NCBI GenBank assembly: GCA_964390295.1
Contig: CAYMHR010000046.1
Coordinates: 1 to 9,285, forward strand
Source of the DNA: RGIG3009 sp964390295
Lineage (GTDB): Bacteria > Bacillota > Clostridia > Oscillospirales > Acutalibacteraceae
Direction of reading: 5' to 3'
DNA length: 9,285 bases
Shown here: positions 6,538-9,285 of the stretch, one piece after another
Position numbering within the stretch: the first letter of the stretch is position 1
Layout of the letters: each line of letters begins with the position of its first letter
Notes under the pieces: generated by a model
Database searches by the model: none
What the model was told of the DNA's origin: nothing
What the model saw: the letters and a program-made list of their open reading frames with translations, nothing else
Program-made: the position numbers and the translations under genes

Positions 6538-7386
6538 TCAGCGATGACGGCGGCGCCGTTGCTCAACCACCACGCCGGCGATGGTCACGGGCAACGACAA
6601 AATCTCCTGCCGCGAAAAGCTCCGCACCGGGTACTCCGGGTTCAGCGGCCGTAGCTGGATGCCGGCTTCGGTGCGCGTCAGCCGCTTCAGCGTCGCGTCC
6701 GAGCCGCCGATGTACGCCACCACGTCGTCGCCGGTTTCCGCCGTGGCCTGCACGCGCAGGATTACCACGTCGCCGTCGCGATATTCGGGGTACATACTGT
6801 CGCCCGTTACCAGTAGGCCGAAATAGTCGTAGCCGTCGCCGGACAGCGAGCCGTCCAGCTCGATCTCCTCCACGACCTCGTTGATCGCCTCCAGCGGCAC
6901 CCCGGCAGGCACGCGCCCCAGCACCGGAATCCGCCGCGTCCGAAGCGATTCGGGCATCGGCATCACGTTGCGCTCCACCGCCGGGACGCGCTCGCCCAGC
7001 AGAACGGCGCGTGGTACGTGGAAATACGCCACCAGCTGGTCCAGCTCCTCCTCGGTCGGGGCGACCTGCCCACGCCGCAGTTGCCACAGCCGGGCACGCG
7101 GAATCGTCAGCTCGCGCTCCAGTTGCTCCGGGGTGCGCCCCCACGCGCGGCACAGACGCTCCAGTGCCGCCGCAAATTCCGCCGCCGGCAACGGATCGTC
7201 CAAAATCGCGCTTTTCGGGATTTGAAAATACGTCGCCATGCGCGCCACCGCCGCCATGCGCGGCTCCTTCGTGCCCAGCTCCCAGGTTGAGACCGCCTTA
7301 TCCGATACGCCGGCAATCTCGCCCAGCTCGCGCTGAGTCAGCCCGTGCTCCTCGCGCAACCGCCGAACGTTATCTCCAATCGACAT
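6538..7386 (-). CDS. XRE-family repressor with tandem HTH domains and S24 (LexA-like) autocleavage domain
   Basis: A 282-aa phage-type repressor. The N-terminal HTH_XRE domain covers about residues 5-62 (LTQRELGEIAGVSDKAVSTWELG). Residues 85-132 (TPEQLERELTIPRARLWQLRRG, then YFHVPRAVLLGE) align without gaps to residues 17-64, including the shared YF-x-(I/V)-P end, so a second, diverged HTH is likely. The C-terminal S24 domain has a putative Ala-Gly cleavage site at A161-G162 (RVPAGVP), nucleophile S197 in TGDSMYP and lysine K234 in ATLKRL. LexA/CI-type proteins of this design bind operators and self-cleave when RecA is activated. ATG 7384-7386 is preceded by AAAAGGAGG. It reads divergently from the terminase operon, with operator-like sites between, and is followed closely by the HAD gene. 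Confidence 0.93.
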   Translation of the reverse strand: MSIGDNVRRLREEHGLTQRELGEIAGVSDKAVSTWELGTKEPRMAAVARMATYFQIPKSAILDDPLPAAEFAAALERLCRAWGRTPEQLERELTIPRARLWQLRRGQVAPTEEELDQLVAYFHVPRAVLLGERVPAVERNVMPMPESLRTRRIPVLGRVPAGVPLEAINEVVEEIELDGSLSGDGYDYFGLLVTGDSMYPEYRDGDVVILRVQATAETGDDVVAYIGGSDATLKRLTRTEAGIQLRPLNPEYPVRSFSRQEILSLPVTIAGVVVEQRRRRHR

Positions 7387-7409
7387 GGTTCCCAGCCTCC
7401 TTTTCCTTC

Positions 7410-7438
7410 ATTCTACACCGAAAGTAGAAAACTTTCAA
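7410..7438 (-). promoter_or_regulatory. Predicted repressor promoter (leftward) overlapped by an operator
   Basis: On the minus strand, -35 TTGAAA (7433-7438) and -10 TAGAAT (7410-7415) are 17 bases apart. An inverted repeat TTCTAC-N7-GTAGAA (7411-7429) covers the -10 box and most of the spacer, which fits negative autoregulation. Confidence 0.7.
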
Positions 7439-7567
7439 GTTTTTTGAAAAAATTCTACTTTTGCCCTTGACATTCTACTAAAGGTGGAGTATAATAGAGT
7501 TCGCAAGGGACAGCCGCCCACCGGAAATGGTGGGATTTCTGCACCCTTGTTATCTACCAAAAGTAGA
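7411..7567. promoter_or_regulatory. Operator cluster (TCTAC/GTAGA inverted repeats)
   Basis: Three inverted repeats share TCTAC/GTAGA half-sites: 7411-7429 (spacer 7, over the leftward promoter), 7473-7489 (spacer 5, within the rightward promoter, right half GTGGA) and 7553-7567 (TCTACcaaaaGTAGA, spacer 5, in the rightward leader). A lone half-site TTCTAC at 7453-7458 lies just upstream of the rightward -35. The shared half-site context is AAAGTAGA. The natural candidate binder is the adjacent HTH/S24 repressor; this is inferred from position and symmetry. The leader also holds a hairpin CCCACCggaaatGGTGGG (7517-7534). Confidence 0.75.
7467..7495 (+). promoter_or_regulatory. Consensus sigma-A promoter of the terminase operon (rightward)
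   Basis: Perfect -35 TTGACA (7467-7472) and perfect -10 TATAAT (7490-7495) with a 17-base spacer. The spacer itself is an operator-like imperfect inverted repeat TTCTACtaaagGTGGAG (7473-7489). A strong promoter with a repressor site between its boxes fits tight repression and strong induction. Confidence 0.88.
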
Positions 7568-7586
7568 GAATGAAAGGAGAAAGTCG

Positions 7587-7757
7587 ATGTGTCGAGAGTG
7601 TGGCTACACGTGGTGTGTCCGGCGATGCCCGAACTACGACCCGTGGAGCGACCCGGAGGTGACGGGGGCGTGCGAAACATGCGGTGAGCCGGTGTACGAC
7701 GGGGCGAGCCGATGCGCGCTCTGCGCGTCGGCGGACGAGGAAGGAGAGACGGTATGA
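7587..7757 (+). CDS. Small Cys-rich (zinc-binding-like) protein, function unknown
   Basis: A 56-residue protein with eight cysteines. C2-x2-C5, C10-x3-C14 (MCRECGYTWCVRRCPNY), C29-x2-C32 and C43-x2-C46 suggest one or two treble-clef or zinc-ribbon sites; CPNYDP and CGEPVYDG recall small Cys-rich proteins of clostridial genomes and phages. ATG 7587 follows AAAGGAG (7573-7579) with a 7-base gap, so it is the first gene of the rightward operon. A longer frame starting at 7527 would lie over the leader hairpin and operator, so I rejected it. Its stop overlaps the next start as ATGA (7754-7757). It could be an early regulator or a packaging accessory; I do not recognise a defined family. Confidence 0.8.
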   Translation: MCRECGYTWCVRRCPNYDPWSDPEVTGACETCGEPVYDGASRCALCASADEEGETV

Positions 7758-8140
7758 GAAAACGAAGACAAGCGGGCCGACCGCTGTGGCGGATCGGGGA
7801 AGCGGAGGCGATGATCGAGGCGTGTCGGGAGGGGTGCCGGGAGCGCGGCGAGCCGTTCCACGCGGATGCGCTGGCGGCGGCGCTGGGGGTGTCCTACGAA
7901 ACGCTGGCGGCGCTGGTGTCGGGCGGTGAGGTGTGTCCGGAGGCGTTGCGCGCGGTGCTGACGGCGGCGATGCAGGAGTGTACCGCGTCGGTGATCGCGG
8001 CGGCGCTGGCGGCCGATCCGCGCTCGCACGGGCTGTGGACGTTTTATCTGCGGAACCGCGCCGGGTTTGCGGAAAAAGGCGAGCGACCGGTGGGACACAG
8101 CGAGCCGGGCGTAGTGTTCGTAGGGGAGGAACGCATTTGA
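7754..8140 (+). CDS. Probable phage terminase small subunit
   Basis: A 128-aa protein (MRKRRQAGRPLWRIGEAEAM) with features of phage small terminases, which recognise packaging sites and deliver DNA to the large subunit. The middle holds a helix-turn-helix-like stretch (FHADALAAALGVSYETLAAL, about residues 36-55), then an amphipathic helix. The C-terminal segment FYLRNRAGFAEKG with PGVVFVGEERI mirrors the common 'LKN-FGW-DK / VVIVDD' tail of clostridial phage small terminases. It is translationally coupled at both ends: its ATG overlaps the upstream stop (ATGA) and its TGA overlaps the TTG of the terminase large subunit (TTGA, 8137-8140). The position directly before TerL supports the call. 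Similarity is by motif memory only. Confidence 0.75.
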   Translation: MRKRRQAGRPLWRIGEAEAMIEACREGCRERGEPFHADALAAALGVSYETLAALVSGGEVCPEALRAVLTAAMQECTASVIAAALAADPRSHGLWTFYLRNRAGFAEKGERPVGHSEPGVVFVGEERI

Positions 8141-9285
8141 AACGGGAAACGCAACTGACTGACCATCCGCAGGAGCCTTGTCTTGCCTCCCCTCCCTCGG
8201 AGAGAGAGGCCGCTGGTGCGGCAGGAGCGACCTCTCAGTCGGCTAACGCCGACAGCTCCCCTGACCAGGGGAGCCAAGCGGGGTTTGTACGAGCTTCAGA
8301 GGATAGCGCCTGCGTCAGCAGGCGGTGGTGCCTGCCCCGCAGGGGCCTGGCCTTCCTCGGAGAGGGAGGCCAACTGAGCCCCCTCACCGAGGGGGCTGTC
8401 GGGCGACTGCCCGACTGGGGGAGTTCCAAAGCGCTCGCACAAGCTTCCACCGCAGGAGACTCCCTCCGTCATGGTTGCGCCATGCCACCTCCCTCGGAGA
8501 GGGAGGCACCCGGCGGCGCGCAGCGAACCGAAATTTCTGCACCACCTCCGAGCGTGGCAGAAACGGGGCGAAGTGCCCCGCGCAGCGGTGACGGAGAGGT
8601 CGATGGGCAGGCGGCAAGCCCAAACGCCGCACCACCTCCGTATGTGGCAGAAACGGGGCGAAGTGCCCCGCGCAACGGTGACGGAGAGGTCGATGGGCAG
8701 GCGGCAAGCCCAAATGCCGCACCACCTCCGAGCGTGGCAGAAACGGGGCGAAGTGCCCCGCGCAGCGGTGACGGAGAGGTCGATGGGCAGGCGGCAAGCC
8801 CAAACGCCGCACCACCTCCGTATGTGGCAGAAACGGGGCGAAGTGCCCCGCGCAACGGTGACGGAGAGGTCGATGGGCAGGCGGCAAGCCCAAATGCCGC
8901 ACCACCTCCGAGCGTGGCAGAAACGGGGCGAAGTGCCCCGCGCAGCGGTGGTGCTTGCCCCGCAGGGGCCTTGCCTCCCCTTGCGAAGGGGAGGTGGCAT
9001 CGCGAAGCGATGACGGAGAGGTCGATACAGACGGATTGTGACGTGCAAAGCAATCATTTTATACCAACAACCCCTCAGGCTTTTTGCTCCGCAAAAACCC
9101 AGCTCCCCTTACACAGGGGAGCCCGGGAGGGTCTGTACGAGCTCAAAGGATTGCCGTCCTCCTCTCCACAGGTGGTCCCGTTGTCGGAGCTGGTCGGCGG
9201 CGGCTACCACGAGTTCTGGCACAGCCGCGCGCGTTACCGCGTGCTGAAAGGCGGCAAAGCCTCCAAAAAATCCACCACGACGGCG
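8137..9285 (+). CDS. Phage terminase large subunit (partial, 3' end outside window) carrying an in-frame ~1 kb repeat insertion
   Basis: TerL is the ATPase-nuclease motor that packages phage DNA into procapsids. The recognisable part begins near residue 346 (VVPLSELVGGGYHEFWHSRA) and reaches the ATPase P-loop RYRVLKGGKASKKSTTTA, where the deviant Walker A GGKASKKS is residues 372-379; the frame is open at the window end. The start is best placed at TTG 8137, with GGGGAGG (8123-8129) 7 bases upstream and a TTGA overlap with TerS. From TTG the frame runs 383 codons without a stop. About residues 9-345 are encoded by repeat-family DNA, including a 30-residue tandem repeat (APPPSVAETGRSAPRSGDGE and so on) at residues 135-271. 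These residues are Ala/Pro/Gly-rich and probably disordered. Normal relatives begin only a few residues before the LSE motif. Alternative starts within the repeats (ATG 9010) or at GTG 9172 lack a ribosome binding site. Whether a functional motor is made is unknown. Confidence 0.8.
   Translation, partial: MKRETQLTDHPQEPCLASPPSEREAAGAAGATSQSANADSSPDQGSQAGFVRASEDSACVSRRWCLPRRGLAFLGEGGQLSPLTEGAVGRLPDWGSSKALAQASTAGDSLRHGCAMPPPSEREAPGGAQRTEISAPPPSVAETGRSAPRSGDGEVDGQAASPNAAPPPYVAETGRSAPRNGDGEVDGQAASPNAAPPPSVAETGRSAPRSGDGEVDGQAASPNAAPPPYVAETGRSAPRNGDGEVDGQAASPNAAPPPSVAETGRSAPRSGGACPAGALPPLAKGRWHREAMTERSIQTDCDVQSNHFIPTTPQAFCSAKTQLPLHRGAREGLYELKGLPSSSPQVVPLSELVGGGYHEFWHSRARYRVLKGGKASKKSTTTA
8163..9171. 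repeat. Repeat island 4 inside the terminase large-subunit gene
   Basis: The boundaries are approximate. The island carries the same modules as the three intergenic islands. It has a type 1 right half (arm CGACCTCTCAGTC 8228-8240, hairpin 3 GTCGGCtaacGCCGAC, hairpin 4 about 8250-8274). An inverted type 2 element follows (hairpin 3 GTCGGGCgactGCCCGAC 8398-8415, arms 8413-8425 and 8458-8470, hairpin 2 ATGGTtgcGCCAT 8471-8483, hairpin 1 about 8488-8506). Next come the 90-bp array and a type 1 element like island 1 (hairpin 2 near 8999-9011, left arm 9012-9024, degenerate right arm, hairpin 3 TTTTTGctccgCAAAAA 9081-9097, hairpin 4 about 9102-9122). It ends in the GTACGAGCTCAAAGG linker. Confidence 0.88.
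8539..8950. repeat. 90-bp tandem array (4.6 copies) with perfect 180-bp dimer duplication
   Basis: Units begin at 8539, 8629, 8719, 8809 and 8899, the last one cut at 8950. Copies alternate between form a (AGCGTGGCAG, CGCAGCGG, CAAACGCC) and form b (TATGTGGCAG, CGCAACGG, CAAATGCC). Copies 1+2 (8539-8718) are identical to copies 3+4 (8719-8898). Each unit holds a CGGGGCgaagtGCCCCG hairpin and the left arm GACGGAGAGGTCG of the type 1 element. The period is a multiple of three, so each unit adds 30 in-frame residues to TerL. An assembly or recombination artefact cannot be excluded, because the copies are perfect. Confidence 0.95.

Noticed and set aside
8471..9013. Plus-strand 180-aa ORF through the 90-bp array
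   Set aside because: It is a different frame from TerL, starts inside an inverted repeat element without a ribosome binding site, and ends inside the repeats.
8296..9057. Minus-strand 253-aa ORF through the 90-bp array
   Set aside because: Openness follows from repeating a stop-free 90-bp unit; there is no start signal or known domain, and the TerL frame on the other strand has a ribosome binding site and homologous 3' part.

Overview
The window looks like a chromosomal segment of a high-G+C member of the Clostridia, most likely an Oscillospirales/Ruminococcaceae-type gut bacterium. I infer this from AGGAGG-type ribosome binding sites, TTGNNN/TATACT promoters with 17-bp spacers, the mix of ComM/YifB, CarD, NrdR and PflX-like radical SAM genes, and the large amount of palindromic intergenic repeat. 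The species cannot be named from the sequence.

Layout. Positions 1-216 hold a repeat island that abuts the stop of comM/yifB (217-1746, minus). Back-to-back promoters at about 1786-1867 separate comM from a CarD-type regulator (1953-2408, plus) broken by an in-frame TAG. A second repeat island (2409-2732) and a bidirectional terminator follow. Then come a solitary zeta-toxin-like P-loop gene (2770-3327, minus), a PflX-like radical SAM gene (3422-4297, minus) and the divergent nrdR (4444-4899, plus) with a good terminator. From 4968 to 5832 there is no convincing gene: an array of seven 31-bp repeats, a degenerate ATCCA-rich tract and a third repeat island.

From 5833 on, the window shifts to a phage-derived module. 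A YjjG-like HAD phosphatase (5833-6531, minus) lies directly downstream of a repressor gene (6538-7386, minus). The repressor appears to carry two tandem HTH domains and an S24/LexA-type self-cleavage domain. Divergent to it is a perfect TTGACA-N17-TATAAT promoter. TCTAC/GTAGA operator-like sites sit inside both divergent promoters and in the rightward leader. The rightward operon is tightly coupled: a 56-aa Cys-rich protein, a terminase small-subunit-like protein (ATGA overlap) and a terminase large subunit (TTGA overlap) that runs off the window. The simplest reading is a packaging module held off by an SOS-type repressor and released by DNA damage; this is inference.

The most striking feature is in the terminase large-subunit gene. 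Between its TTG start (8137) and the first recognisable TerL residues (about 9172) lies roughly 1 kb of the same repeat family found between genes elsewhere in the window, including a 90-bp tandem array. The TerL frame stays open through all of it, giving a predicted N-terminal extension of about 340 low-complexity residues.

The repeat family has a consistent architecture: hairpin 1, hairpin 2, left long arm, variable payload, right long arm, hairpin 3, hairpin 4. Stem sequences differ between copies but pairing is kept, which suggests selection on a folded RNA or a DNA cruciform. It resembles a non-autonomous, MITE- or REP-like mobile element; no transposase for it is visible here.
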